The notes under the pieces: model-generated
Seen by the model: the letters and a program-made list of their open reading frames with translations, nothing else
What the model was told of the DNA's origin: nothing
The model's database searches: none
Translations under genes and position numbers: made by a program
Assembly: GCA_040007395.1 (NCBI GenBank)
Contig: JBDTVG010000039.1
Span: 1-37,342, forward strand
Reading direction: 5' to 3'
Length of the DNA stretch: 37,342 nt
Source of the DNA: DATGFK01 sp040007395
GTDB taxonomy: Bacteria; Chloroflexota; Anaerolineae; Aggregatilineales; UBA2796
Part shown: positions 16,002 through 24,729 of the stretch, in pieces
Numbering within the stretch: the first letter of the stretch is position 1
Layout: each line of letters starts with the position of its first letter

Positions 16002-17867
16002 TTATGCTTCGACTTGGTGGCAACACACAAACACAAAGGTATCGCTTCGTGATGTAACTGCCTGTCGCGCTCGGAGGCGCAGCCGATAGACAGTAAGCGG
16101 TTCGGATAGATGCATCTGAGTCTCAATGGTTTCAAGCGCTGCAGCATATTGCTCGGCGGCAAAACGCATCGCAACCTGACCCAGCTCCCCGCGCCAGCTT
16201 ACAAGACCGTCACCGATGGCGGGCAAAACTAGGCTGATAAAGCACTCTTCGACCATCGCAGACGGTTCATCAAAGCTAAAATTGTCGATGAGCTTCAAGG
16301 TCGCAAACCCCTGTGACGGATCAACCGACCAGTCGAAGGAACGCACGAACGATTTCAGAGTCGTTTCGGTGTAGGCAGCGGTGAGATCAAGCACAAACGT
16401 GAGAGCATCCGAGTGCGTTTCGTAACGCAATACTTTGGCGGCATGAGTTGATCCGGTAGCCTGGGTATGACCGTTTATTAATGGCACAGAATGTCCTTGT
16501 GATCCGGTTTGAAGCAGCGTGTAACGTTCTGTGCCAAAATATTGGCGTGTATAGATGCCGGGGCCAAGATCCGCCAATAAACTTTCGCCGCCTACATGCA
16601 AGATGAAATGGCCTAGATCATTGTGATTGTGCGGCTCGTCATTGTGCCCGCCCTTCGCGGAGAACACCACACTCATCGCATCCAGCGTTCGCCGATGTAC
16701 GACCCAACCAAGATCGCTCAGATAAAACGAATTATCAATGGGTAACTGACCTAGCAAGGTAGGCTCTGTCCACAATAGATCGCGCGTTACATGCTCCCAC
16801 CGATAGATATGATCACCGTGAAAATTTGGTGCCGCGAGATCAGGAATCGTCTGTTGCAACCGACTCATAAGATAGGAGCCAAGCCCCGGATGGATTGTGA
16901 CATGTTCGAGCGCATCGGAGTAATTGATATACCTGCCCTGCCCTAGGCTGACAACCTGTGGAAAAGCCGCAATACGCTGCACATGCTCACTTTGGAGCAA
17001 ATCGAGCTGTCCATCGGTAAAGGATCGCAGCATGTCAGCGAAATAGGTAAAAAATCCGAACCCATAAACCCAATAGCTAATTCCTTCGGGGCAGCCGCCA
17101 TCTTCACCAAAGCCTTCCAGAAAACAGCCCATGGTGCCCATGACGCGATCAAGCATACCCACTAGGCGTTCGCTATCATTTTCCAGAATTAACGCCGCCA
17201 TCCCGACACACCCACTGCACACAGCCGCCCAATTCATAGGCGCAGACTCCCACTCAAACTGGCGTGGATCATAAAATATCGGCTGGAAGATCCGCCGCTC
17301 GATTTCGGTGCGAATGCGATAATGAAGCCAAGGATCGAGCTTTCCATCCAACAAACTCAGTATTTCGGCAAGCGTATGTGCGGTCTGCGCAGCAAAGAGA
17401 TCAACGACCTGCTCTGGCGGCACACGGTAAGCCTTAATTGACTCTATCCCTACCTGTAAATGGGCTGGCAGTGACCATGTATATTCATTACACACCTCCC
17501 AGATCACATTACTCAGCGCCACTAGGTACTCATCTGTCTCATCTACGACGGTTGCAAGGGCAAGCGCTAGCAAGCGGCGGCGGCGATCAAAGTAGACATT
17601 CTCAAATTCGACTCGTTCACCCGTTGTCTCAAATAGACGAAAAAGGCCGAATGACAGAGAATCGAGTGGCATTAACACGGCCCGCTGTGCTTCCACGCGC
17701 ATTTCGCTCAAAAACGATTGCAGATGCGACGCTATACGCAGCTTATGAACTATTGCAGGATCTCTCAATGCCTGAAGCGGAAATCCCGATGGGCGCGGTG
17801 TTGCGGCAAGTATCGCGGCGCGAATTTCACGGCGATTGGGCAGATCATTGCGATGAAGCGTTGACAT
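16002..17867 (-). CDS. Heparinase II/III-like polysaccharide lyase family protein
   Basis: It has about 621 aa from the ATG at 17867, chosen because GGTAGG precedes it; four other in-frame starts lie within 15 bp upstream. The N-terminal half is an alpha-helical toroid-like region with the family's N-W and GFGEDGGCPEGISYWVYG motifs (the last carrying the Tyr/Glu typical of the active site). The C-terminal half has the Heparinase_II/III motif GGHNDEPHNHNDLGHF with clustered His, then LLADLGPGIYTRQYF. Relatives cleave or process uronic-acid-containing polysaccharides by beta-elimination. No signal peptide is seen, so it probably acts on imported oligosaccharides. It is last in the operon and overlaps the upstream gene by 23 bp. 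Confidence 0.85.
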   Translation of the reverse strand: MSTLHRNDLPNRREIRAAILAATPRPSGFPLQALRDPAIVHKLRIASHLQSFLSEMRVEAQRAVLMPLDSLSFGLFRLFETTGERVEFENVYFDRRRRLLALALATVVDETDEYLVALSNVIWEVCNEYTWSLPAHLQVGIESIKAYRVPPEQVVDLFAAQTAHTLAEILSLLDGKLDPWLHYRIRTEIERRIFQPIFYDPRQFEWESAPMNWAAVCSGCVGMAALILENDSERLVGMLDRVMGTMGCFLEGFGEDGGCPEGISYWVYGFGFFTYFADMLRSFTDGQLDLLQSEHVQRIAAFPQVVSLGQGRYINYSDALEHVTIHPGLGSYLMSRLQQTIPDLAAPNFHGDHIYRWEHVTRDLLWTEPTLLGQLPIDNSFYLSDLGWVVHRRTLDAMSVVFSAKGGHNDEPHNHNDLGHFILHVGGESLLADLGPGIYTRQYFGTERYTLLQTGSQGHSVPLINGHTQATGSTHAAKVLRYETHSDALTFVLDLTAAYTETTLKSFVRSFDWSVDPSQGFATLKLIDNFSFDEPSAMVEECFISLVLPAIGDGLVSWRGELGQVAMRFAAEQYAAALETIETQMHLSEPLTVYRLRLRARQAVTSRSDTFVFVCCHQVEA

Positions 17868-19680
17868 CATACCTACCATCAATTTTTCTCGTGATAAAAA
17901 GCGGCAAATCTGGAATTGTTATACGCGCTTGATCCCAATAATCAAGATCGGATTCGGCGAGGACGGCGCACGCTAGCCAGTATTCGCCTGCATCATATTG
18001 CGCAAAAAGTGTGGGCAGAACTGTTCGAGGAGTCATCATGTTGGTGTTCGGATCAACCCGCAGAACACGCCCTTCTCGTAGTCCAAGCAGATCCCATATG
18101 CCACTTCCTCCGGCTGGATAACGCGCACAAGCCACGCCATCACCAGCCTCCTGACCACCTGCTTGCATCAGCGGGTTATCGCCACTGCGATTCAATGCAA
18201 ATCCGCCTTCCGAAGTCCAGAGCGCGCGACTGGTGCGCAGCCGATGAACGCGCATGTGCCAAGGTGGACTTGGAATCAGCCACGTTTCGATCTCTACGCC
18301 GGGAAGCGGCTGCCACACCGAATAGAGGGTGCCGTTCTCAGGCTCCGCCTTTATGGTTCGCTCGCGCACACGGTATGTTTCGCCATCATCGCTGAGGGCA
18401 AGCATACTATCCGCCGCTAACTGTGTTAATCCCCGCCGCCCCGATGGAACGCTGAAACCAAATTCAGTGGAGTAGGCAAACTTCGCATATTTTTCCCCCG
18501 CATGGCGTATCCAAGGTTCTTTCTGACCACCGGTAAGCGCAACAACATGTTTACTGGCCCGATCTCGAAAAAATATCATGAATGGGTGGGGCTGATGTGC
18601 GATAGTTGGCAGATCGGGCAGGGGCATTTCGTCGGTCTGCCAGAAGGGATGCGAGTCGGGTAATGCCAGTGGGAGAAAGAATTTCATGGCCCAATAGGGC
18701 GAACCCGGCGAATTATACTGCTCCGCCATATTCAAGTTTGGGTAGGCGTAGCCGATAGAGAGTGTCCCATCCGATGAAAAGATCGGCTGCTGACTCCACC
18801 AGCGCAGGTGCCGAAGTGCCAAGCCTTTGACCACCCCCCACGGCAAAGCTTCTACATCGCTAAATGCAAGCGCACCCCAAAACGCTCCCTGCGCGAAGCG
18901 GTACGTCAGACTGCGCCCGAATGGTAGCGCAGCGCCATTGGCGGCAAACCAGTGGACAAAATCCTGAGCGAACGCCATGGCACGGTCACGATAACGTTGT
19001 GCCCGCAGTGGATCACTGATCTTGGCAAACTTTGCGTAAATCAGGCCATAGTAGTGCATCGCAAAAGGGATATAGTAGTCACGCTGAGAGGAAATCCCGT
19101 CGGAATACCAGCCGTCGCCTAGATAGAATTCATCCAGCCGATTGAGCGCGCTGTCCATTGCCGCCTGATCATAGCCAACACCCACATGTGCCAATCCCAG
19201 ATTCACAAGAACGCGAAACCAGAGCCAATTACTGTCAACAACCGCTCGCGAATTGATGTTCCCAAGCCAAGTGGCAAGGTTACTTCGTGCCTCGTGTGAG
19301 AGCGGTTCCCAAACCTGTTCAGGCACTAGCAGGAGCGAAAGACCAATGGCTGCCATCTCAACCAGCCGCTGATCGTGATCTACCGGGGTACCCCAGTAGT
19401 CAGGATGATCAGGATTGGTACCGTTTGCTAATCCGCGTCGATACAGATCCCAATCCGCGAAAGTGCCGCCACCCGCCGCAAGAGGTGCCAGCCCCCATAG
19501 TGGTCTTGCAAAGCCTTCGAGTTCTGCCGCATGGTCGTCAAAATGTGCGCTGGTGTAACCTATTCGGACTCGCGCTGCACCAGCGCTGAAATGCGGTTTA
19601 AGCGGCATAAATAGGTCACGCACCGCCTGTTGAAGATCCGCACGAGTACTTAGTTTATTGTTGGCAAGTGGATTGAGCAT
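17845..19680 (-). CDS. DUF2264 domain protein, putative cytoplasmic polysaccharide-degradation enzyme
   Basis: It has 611 aa, the usual length for DUF2264 proteins. Recognisable stretches are an N-terminal YTSAHFDDHAAELEGFARPLWG motif, then WLGNINSRAVVDSNWLWFRVLVN and DGWYSDGISSQRDYYIPFAMH. These are followed by FGRSLTYRFAQGAFWGALAF and a beta-rich C-terminus. The predicted fold is an (alpha/alpha) toroid followed by a beta-sandwich, like heparinase-type lyases and GH88/105 enzymes. The family is repeatedly found in uronate-polysaccharide loci, but I know of no firmly assigned activity. There is no signal peptide. It lies between the permease genes and the heparinase-like gene, with which it overlaps. 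Confidence 0.85.
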   Translation of the reverse strand: MLNPLANNKLSTRADLQQAVRDLFMPLKPHFSAGAARVRIGYTSAHFDDHAAELEGFARPLWGLAPLAAGGGTFADWDLYRRGLANGTNPDHPDYWGTPVDHDQRLVEMAAIGLSLLLVPEQVWEPLSHEARSNLATWLGNINSRAVVDSNWLWFRVLVNLGLAHVGVGYDQAAMDSALNRLDEFYLGDGWYSDGISSQRDYYIPFAMHYYGLIYAKFAKISDPLRAQRYRDRAMAFAQDFVHWFAANGAALPFGRSLTYRFAQGAFWGALAFSDVEALPWGVVKGLALRHLRWWSQQPIFSSDGTLSIGYAYPNLNMAEQYNSPGSPYWAMKFFLPLALPDSHPFWQTDEMPLPDLPTIAHQPHPFMIFFRDRASKHVVALTGGQKEPWIRHAGEKYAKFAYSTEFGFSVPSGRRGLTQLAADSMLALSDDGETYRVRERTIKAEPENGTLYSVWQPLPGVEIETWLIPSPPWHMRVHRLRTSRALWTSEGGFALNRSGDNPLMQAGGQEAGDGVACARYPAGGSGIWDLLGLREGRVLRVDPNTNMMTPRTVLPTLFAQYDAGEYWLACAVLAESDLDYWDQARITIPDLPLFITRKIDGRYDVNASSQ

Positions 19681-19700
19681 TTTTCTAGGCTTTTGTGACC

Positions 19701-20579
19701 CTACTTAAGACCAGTGGTGCCAATACCCTGAACAAAGAAACGTTGGAATGCCAGAAAGAGAATCATAATTGGGATGAGGGAAACGAGTGCTGCCGCCATG
19801 ATCAGTCCGTAATCGGAAGAATATTGCTGAATAAACATGCGCAGCCCCAATTGAATCGTCTTAAGGCTCTCGGAATTCAGATAGATCAGCGGCCCCATGA
19901 AATCGTTCCATACACTGACGGCGGTGAATATTGTGAGCGTTGCGAGCGCGGGTTTGGCAAGCGGTAGCATGATTCTGAAATAAATTCCATATTCAGACAT
20001 ACCATCGATACGCGCAGCATCAAGGATGTCGTCAGGTACACTGACAAAAAATTGACGCAGCAAGAACACCCCAAACGCTGAGAATGCCTGAAGCAAAATG
20101 AGCGAAAGATGGTTATCGACTAAATCGAACTGCCGCATCATGATAAACTGTGGCACCATGTAGACTTGCCAAGGAACGGCGATACTGCCAATGTAGGTCA
20201 GAAACAAAAAATTTCTCCCCTTGAATTCCAGTTTCGCAAAGGCATAGGCGGCAAAACTGCTTGTGACAAGTTGGAGGATTGTGATAATTATTGTCAGTTT
20301 GAACGTGTTAATAAAAAAGGTCAGGAAGGGAATCTGTGTCCAAATCGTGAGATAATTGCTCCATTGCGGATTCGCCGGAACCCATTGAATCGGAAAGCGG
20401 AATACATCCTTATCTAATTTGAGCGAGGCCGAAAGCATCCACAAAAAAGGCAATATCATGAATACTGACAGGATGATTAAGAAGCTATAACTAAAGATTC
20501 TGCCAAATCTAATGCCTACTGGCATAGAGGGCTTCCTTCTCTTTTGGTTAAGCGTATTGGTTTTTATTGAGATGTCCAT
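19701..20579 (-). CDS. Carbohydrate ABC transporter permease (MalG/UgpE family)
   Basis: It is an inner-membrane subunit of 292 aa with six predicted helices after a cytoplasmic N-terminus. The coupling EAA motif is DDILDAARIDGMSEYGIYFRIMLPLAKPAL. Other family signs are ILPFLWMLSASLK, FINTFKLTIIIT and FQRFFVQGIGTTGLK at the C-terminus. CGGAGATACCGATC precedes the ATG at 20579, giving a reasonable ribosome binding site. It pairs with the permease encoded just upstream in a CUT1-type importer. No ATPase gene is encoded in this operon, so a shared MsmX/UgpC-type ATPase elsewhere is likely. Confidence 0.93.
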   Translation of the reverse strand: MDISIKTNTLNQKRRKPSMPVGIRFGRIFSYSFLIILSVFMILPFLWMLSASLKLDKDVFRFPIQWVPANPQWSNYLTIWTQIPFLTFFINTFKLTIIITILQLVTSSFAAYAFAKLEFKGRNFLFLTYIGSIAVPWQVYMVPQFIMMRQFDLVDNHLSLILLQAFSAFGVFLLRQFFVSVPDDILDAARIDGMSEYGIYFRIMLPLAKPALATLTIFTAVSVWNDFMGPLIYLNSESLKTIQLGLRMFIQQYSSDYGLIMAAALVSLIPIMILFLAFQRFFVQGIGTTGLK

Positions 20580-20610
20580 GATCGGTATCTCCGTGTGCTA
20601 GCTCTGCATT

Positions 20611-21546
20611 TTATTGATAATTCACCCAACGTTTTTCCATATAGAACTGAACAATGGTGATCCCTAGGACGAGGACAAGCAGCACCATCGCAATTGAGCT
20701 GGAGTAGCCGAATCTGAACTGCTGGAAGGCCGTATTATAAATATCGATTACCAAAACGTTGGTTGCACGTCCGGGGCCACCACCGGTCATCACCATAATC
20801 AGGTCGAAGACTTTAAAAGATGTAATGGTGAGTATGACACTGATAAAAAACGACGCCGGAGTCAACATTGGCAGGGTGACATAATAAAATTTCTGCCAAG
20901 CATTTGCTCCATCTATACTCGCTGCTTCATACAAAATTACGGGAATACCTTGAAGCGCAGCAAGGTAAATCACCATGTAGTAGCCCATACCCTTCCAGAT
21001 ACTGGCCAAAATGACGGTTATCATCGCCCAATCTACCGATGCTGCCCATCGCGGGGGATTCGCGACACCGAGCGCATGAAGGAACTCGTTTACAGGGCCA
21101 GCGGATGGAAAGAATAGCAAGTTCCAAACAACTGCAATCGCAACCAAAGAAGCCACATAGGGGAAGAAGAAGAGGGTACGAAAGATGTTTCGTCCACGAA
21201 TCGGCTGATTGAGCAGGAGTGCCAGTCCAAGCGACGCAATCATCGTCAATGGCACAGTGGCTATCACATAATAGAGCGTGTTTTTGAGGGAAATGAGGAA
21301 GGTGTCATCCTTCAATAATTGCTGAAAATTTGCCAACCCGGCCCAGCTAATTTGGTTTGCGCCATCCCAGTTCATAAACGCCAGTACAAGCGAAAACGCC
21401 ATGGGTATTAAGGTAAATATTGCGAAGCCAATTAAGTTGGGGAGGATAAAAGAATATGCGATCAGGTTTTTATTGAATTGGCTGCGCTGCTTTGAAGGAC
21501 TGCGCGTTGTTGCAGTCGGATTTGCACTTAGTTTAGTGACTGCCAT
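20611..21546 (-). CDS. Carbohydrate ABC transporter permease (MalF/UgpA family)
   Basis: It has 311 aa and six predicted membrane helices, beginning NLIAYSFILPNLIGFAIFTLIPMAFS. The EAA loop reads VILYEAASIDGANAWQKFYYVTLPMLTPA. MVMTGGGPGRATNVLVIDIYNTAF is a characteristic MalF-type stretch before the last helix. It lies 31 bp upstream of the MalG-like gene and downstream of the binding-protein gene, from which a hairpin separates it. The expected substrate from context is an unsaturated uronate oligosaccharide. Confidence 0.93.
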   Translation of the reverse strand: MAVTKLSANPTATTRSPSKQRSQFNKNLIAYSFILPNLIGFAIFTLIPMAFSLVLAFMNWDGANQISWAGLANFQQLLKDDTFLISLKNTLYYVIATVPLTMIASLGLALLLNQPIRGRNIFRTLFFFPYVASLVAIAVVWNLLFFPSAGPVNEFLHALGVANPPRWAASVDWAMITVILASIWKGMGYYMVIYLAALQGIPVILYEAASIDGANAWQKFYYVTLPMLTPASFFISVILTITSFKVFDLIMVMTGGGPGRATNVLVIDIYNTAFQQFRFGYSSSIAMVLLVLVLGITIVQFYMEKRWVNYQ

Positions 21547-21658
21547 TGGATTGCTCTTATTCTAAAAGTGGATGTCGTTCGCCGTTACGTTACAGTACCA
21601 GATCACTGCTGACGGGGGCATCCAGGGTCACGTTTTAATCATACGGTAAAAATATGGA

Positions 21659-21680
21659 GGAAGCCTCGATTGAGGCTTCC
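21659..21680 (-). terminator. Intercistronic hairpin after family-1 binding-protein gene
   Basis: GGAAGCCTC-gatt-GAGGCTTCC is a perfect 9-bp stem with a 4-nt loop. It can be extended by ATGG/CCAT around a bulge. It begins about 20 bases after the binding-protein stop (21703) on the minus strand. There is no clear U-tract. As in the other ABC operon in this window, it probably protects or limits the mRNA so that the binding protein is made in excess. Confidence 0.75.
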
Positions 21681-21702
21681 CATTTGAGTGGCTGATTTCA
21701 GG

Positions 21703-22959
21703 TTACTTCCCGATTGCAGTAATGCGTTTTGTCATCTCGTTAATGCCATCTTGGACAGACACCGATCCCGTCATGATTAGATCATGTTCTTCATTCAGAA
21801 TCTGATCGACTTGTCCGGCATGAGGGTCCATCGGTAATTCAAGACGAACGGTTGTTGTTTTTAGAGCCTCAGTAGCTTCGGCAGGAACACCCTTTAACGC
21901 AGCAAACGCAGCGAGTACTTCCGGTGTGCGGATAGCAGGGAGATTGCCAGTAGACGCAAGGATTTTAGCGCCCTCTGGGCCACTATAAAACTTGATGAAG
22001 TCCCAAGCGGCATCTTTGTTGGCTGAATTTGCATTGATCGCCAGCGACGTTAAGGTTCCTGCTGTTGTGCCGGGAGTGACACCATCGGGGTGAGGATATG
22101 TTGCGATGCCCCATTTGAAATTTACTTTGCCAGCGTTCTCCGCACTAATCATCGTACCAATGAACCAAGATCCCATCGGCAGCATGGCAACCTGACCGTT
22201 TTCGAATGGGCCAGAGTAGTGGATCTTTCCGGTCTTCAACTCGCCATAGTCCATAATGATGTGGTCGGCCTGCATCTTGGTGACCATGTCATAGAGGGGC
22301 TGCATGAAACTATAGTCATTCGTGATGACCGTGTGTTTACCATCTTGAACCGTAGGTAGTTCAACAGTCGAACGCCAGACGTGAAAATGTGCACCATAAA
22401 TCTTGTCCGCACCGCTTCCACTCGTGAGTTTGCGGGCTGTGGTATCAAACTGCGACCAAGTCATATCGTTTGTGGGATAGGGCACTCCCGCTGCATCAAA
22501 GACATTCTTGTTATAGTACAAAATCCAGATGTCACTTCTGAAAGGCAGCGCATAGATTTTATCTTGATATTTCAGCTCGTCCGCCGCGCCGCTGTAAACA
22601 CTCAAGTCAAGTTTGCTGGCAGTAATATAATCATTCAAGGGGATAATCTGGTTGCGGGTTAGCATAGCGCTGTAGCCCGGAATATCCTTAACGGTAATGA
22701 TGTCCGATTTATCCCCGCCAGACAGCATGATATTGACCTTGTCCTGGTATTCCGCAGAGGAAGTATCGACTAGGTCTACCATCACATTCGGATTTTTGGC
22801 TTGATAGGCATCGACGACGGCCTTCCAATAGGGAGTCGTCGCGAGATCCCATACCGTCATTTTAAGGGAAATCTTAGTGCTCTGCGCGGAAACGCCACTC
22901 GTCACCAGTGCCACCAGCAACACGACAATTATGGTAATAGCGGATTTCAACTTACTCAT
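21703..22959 (-). CDS. Extracellular solute-binding protein, family 1 (uronate oligosaccharide ABC importer)
   Basis: It has 418 aa with a Sec signal peptide (KLKSAITIIVVLLVALVTSGVSAQ). The SBP_bac_1 pattern is clear: SLKMTVWDLATTPYWKAVVDAYQAKNPNV at the start of the mature protein, then MLSGGDKSDIITVKDIPGY, LPFRSDIWILYYNKNVFDAAGV, GQVAMLPMGSWFIGTM and AAWDFIKFYSGPEGAKIL. TAGGAGC lies seven bases before the ATG. There is no lipobox Cys, so anchoring is unclear. It captures substrate for the two permeases downstream. Confidence 0.93.
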   Translation of the reverse strand: MSKLKSAITIIVVLLVALVTSGVSAQSTKISLKMTVWDLATTPYWKAVVDAYQAKNPNVMVDLVDTSSAEYQDKVNIMLSGGDKSDIITVKDIPGYSAMLTRNQIIPLNDYITASKLDLSVYSGAADELKYQDKIYALPFRSDIWILYYNKNVFDAAGVPYPTNDMTWSQFDTTARKLTSGSGADKIYGAHFHVWRSTVELPTVQDGKHTVITNDYSFMQPLYDMVTKMQADHIIMDYGELKTGKIHYSGPFENGQVAMLPMGSWFIGTMISAENAGKVNFKWGIATYPHPDGVTPGTTAGTLTSLAINANSANKDAAWDFIKFYSGPEGAKILASTGNLPAIRTPEVLAAFAALKGVPAEATEALKTTTVRLELPMDPHAGQVDQILNEEHDLIMTGSVSVQDGINEMTKRITAIGK

Positions 22960-23085
22960 GGTTTTGCTCCTAAATTATATGTTGCACGAAAAGTCTGTAT
23001 TAGTTTTTGCAGATCAGGTTTGGCGAATAACGTCTCCTTTCAGTGTTGTGTGCTTATCGTCGATTTTCCTCGCTGGTGTTTGTAC

Positions 23086-23853
23086 CTAACGTGCCAGCCA
23101 GCCTCCGTCAACGGGGATGATTGCCCCATGCATATATCGTGCAGCATCCGAGGCAAGGAATACCGCGATACCTTTGAGGTCATCTGGGCTTCCCCAGCGC
23201 CCAGCAGGAATGCGTTCTAAAATGGCTTGAGAGCGTTTTTTATCAGCGCGCAGGAGTGCTGTGTTGTCAGTGACCATGTATCCCGGCGCTATCGCATTGA
23301 CATTGATATTGCTACTTGCCAATTCATTCGCCAAGGCACGGGTGAGTCCAGCAACGGCGCTTTTGGCTGCTGTATACGACGGCACCCGGATACCACCTTG
23401 AAAAGAGAGCATAGAAGCTACATTGATAATCTTACCGCCGGTTGCCTGTTGTATCATCACCTTGGCAGCTATCTGAGACAAGAAGAAAACTGCCTTCAGA
23501 TCGACGGTTAAGACATCGTCCCAATCAGCTTCGCTGAACTCCAATACTGGAGCGCGGCGGATGATGCCCGCGTTATTCACGAGAATATCCAAGCGACCCA
23601 TCTCATCGATGATTTGTGCAACGATCCGCGCAAAGTCTTTGACTCCAGCCGTACTCAAATCGCACGGTATGCTGATGAAACGCCGTCCGAGGGTGGTAAT
23701 TTGCGCGCTGGTTTCAGACGTATCGGAGCGATCTAGGGCGACAACGTCGGCTCCCGCCTCTGCGAGTGCCACAGCAATTGCCTGCCCCAGCCCTTTGCTC
23801 GAACCAGTGACAACAGCGACCCGCCCATTCAGCGCAAATAAATCAAGTATCAT
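23086..23853 (-). CDS. kduD: KduD-like short-chain dehydrogenase (2-deoxy-D-gluconate 3-dehydrogenase / 3-deoxy-D-glycero-2,5-hexodiulosonate reductase)
   Basis: It is a classical SDR of 255 aa from the ATG at 23853, which has GAAGGTG upstream; an in-frame GTG at 23862 lies in that site. Motifs are VVTGSSKGLGQAI (NAD(P)-binding), VNNAGIIRRAP, and the catalytic Ser-Tyr-Lys in ASMLSFQGGIRVPSYTAAKSAVAG. NVNAIAPGYMVTDNTALLR follows, and the C-terminus ends in IPVDGGWLAR. The pattern is close to KduD, which reduces the 2,5-diketo product of unsaturated uronate isomerisation to 2-keto-3-deoxygluconate. Its position right after the isomerase gene supports this. Other SDR substrates cannot be excluded from sequence alone. 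Confidence 0.85.
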   Translation of the reverse strand: MILDLFALNGRVAVVTGSSKGLGQAIAVALAEAGADVVALDRSDTSETSAQITTLGRRFISIPCDLSTAGVKDFARIVAQIIDEMGRLDILVNNAGIIRRAPVLEFSEADWDDVLTVDLKAVFFLSQIAAKVMIQQATGGKIINVASMLSFQGGIRVPSYTAAKSAVAGLTRALANELASSNINVNAIAPGYMVTDNTALLRADKKRSQAILERIPAGRWGSPDDLKGIAVFLASDAARYMHGAIIPVDGGWLAR

Positions 23854-23868
23854 GTCAGACACCTTCGC

Positions 23869-24687
23869 TTAGTGTCCCAAGTCACGTAACATGGATACCG
23901 TCCGGCTGACCCAACCGACCTGCGCATCGTCCACAGCCGCTTGTTTGCGCTGGTTGCCAGCAAGGAACCACAGATAGTACGTGGTATAGCCGGGAGCGCT
24001 GACCACCGTGTGATAGCCATACGGCATCATATGGATGCTATTATCGTGGATGGTGAAGTTTTCTTCTTCGTTCTGTTCGTTGTAATAGCGGCAGATGCCA
24101 AATCCATCTGTTGGGTTGACGCGAAAGTAGTACATCTCTTCCTGATAAGCCTCGTGCGGCAAGTTATCCTTTTGATGCTTATGCGGTGGATATGTACTCC
24201 AATTGCCTGACGGAGTATAGGTTTCGCCAACAATCAACCGTCTGGCGGGTAAATCTGGTTGTGAGGCGAGAGTCAGAATTTGGTGATAGTTCCGCGAGAA
24301 GTTAGCTGCCCCCCACACGCCGGAGGTAACCTGTGCTGGCACGATCACATACGGTGCTGCTTGGAGGTCGCTGGGCGCACTTGGCAGGGCGATTTCGGCT
24401 GGCCCTTCGGCTTGTATTGAAAACGAAGACTCCGCAGGAATATAAACAGAATGGGGCTTGCCTGAAAATACATTGGCACGTCCACCGACTTTCTCAAAGC
24501 GCGTGCCGTTGATTTCAAAAGTTGCCTTACCACTGAGCAATACCGCCAATATTTCGCGTCCTGCCGACGCTCCTTGGTATTTTTCGCCTGACTCTAGCCG
24601 GAGAAAGCCAAAATCAAGCAGACTGCAAGGGTTATACGGTAGTGTATTCAAGCCGGGGTCGTTGGATAAATAGCTATGATATTTCAC
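23869..24687 (-). CDS. IolB-type 5-deoxy-glucuronate isomerase family protein (probable KduI-role uronate isomerase)
   Basis: At 272 aa it matches the length of Bacillus IolB. The two-cupin fold and central motif GETYTPSGNWSTYPPHKHQK (160s) followed by DNLPHEAYQEEMYYFRVNP are near-identical in pattern to IolB, with metal-ligand His169, His171 and the downstream Glu and His. IolB converts 5-deoxy-glucuronate to 2-keto-5-deoxy-gluconate in inositol breakdown. It shares Pfam family PF04962 with KduI, the 4-deoxy-5-ketouronate isomerase. No other iol gene is present. The neighbours are kduD and a GH88 hydrolase, so the context asks for the KduI reaction. I call the family firmly and the substrate tentatively. 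Confidence 0.85.
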   Translation of the reverse strand: MKYHSYLSNDPGLNTLPYNPCSLLDFGFLRLESGEKYQGASAGREILAVLLSGKATFEINGTRFEKVGGRANVFSGKPHSVYIPAESSFSIQAEGPAEIALPSAPSDLQAAPYVIVPAQVTSGVWGAANFSRNYHQILTLASQPDLPARRLIVGETYTPSGNWSTYPPHKHQKDNLPHEAYQEEMYYFRVNPTDGFGICRYYNEQNEEENFTIHDNSIHMMPYGYHTVVSAPGYTTYYLWFLAGNQRKQAAVDDAQVGWVSRTVSMLRDLGH

Positions 24688-24729
24688 AAGAATAGTTCCT
24701 TCATTAGCAATAATTACGCAAAACGCGAA

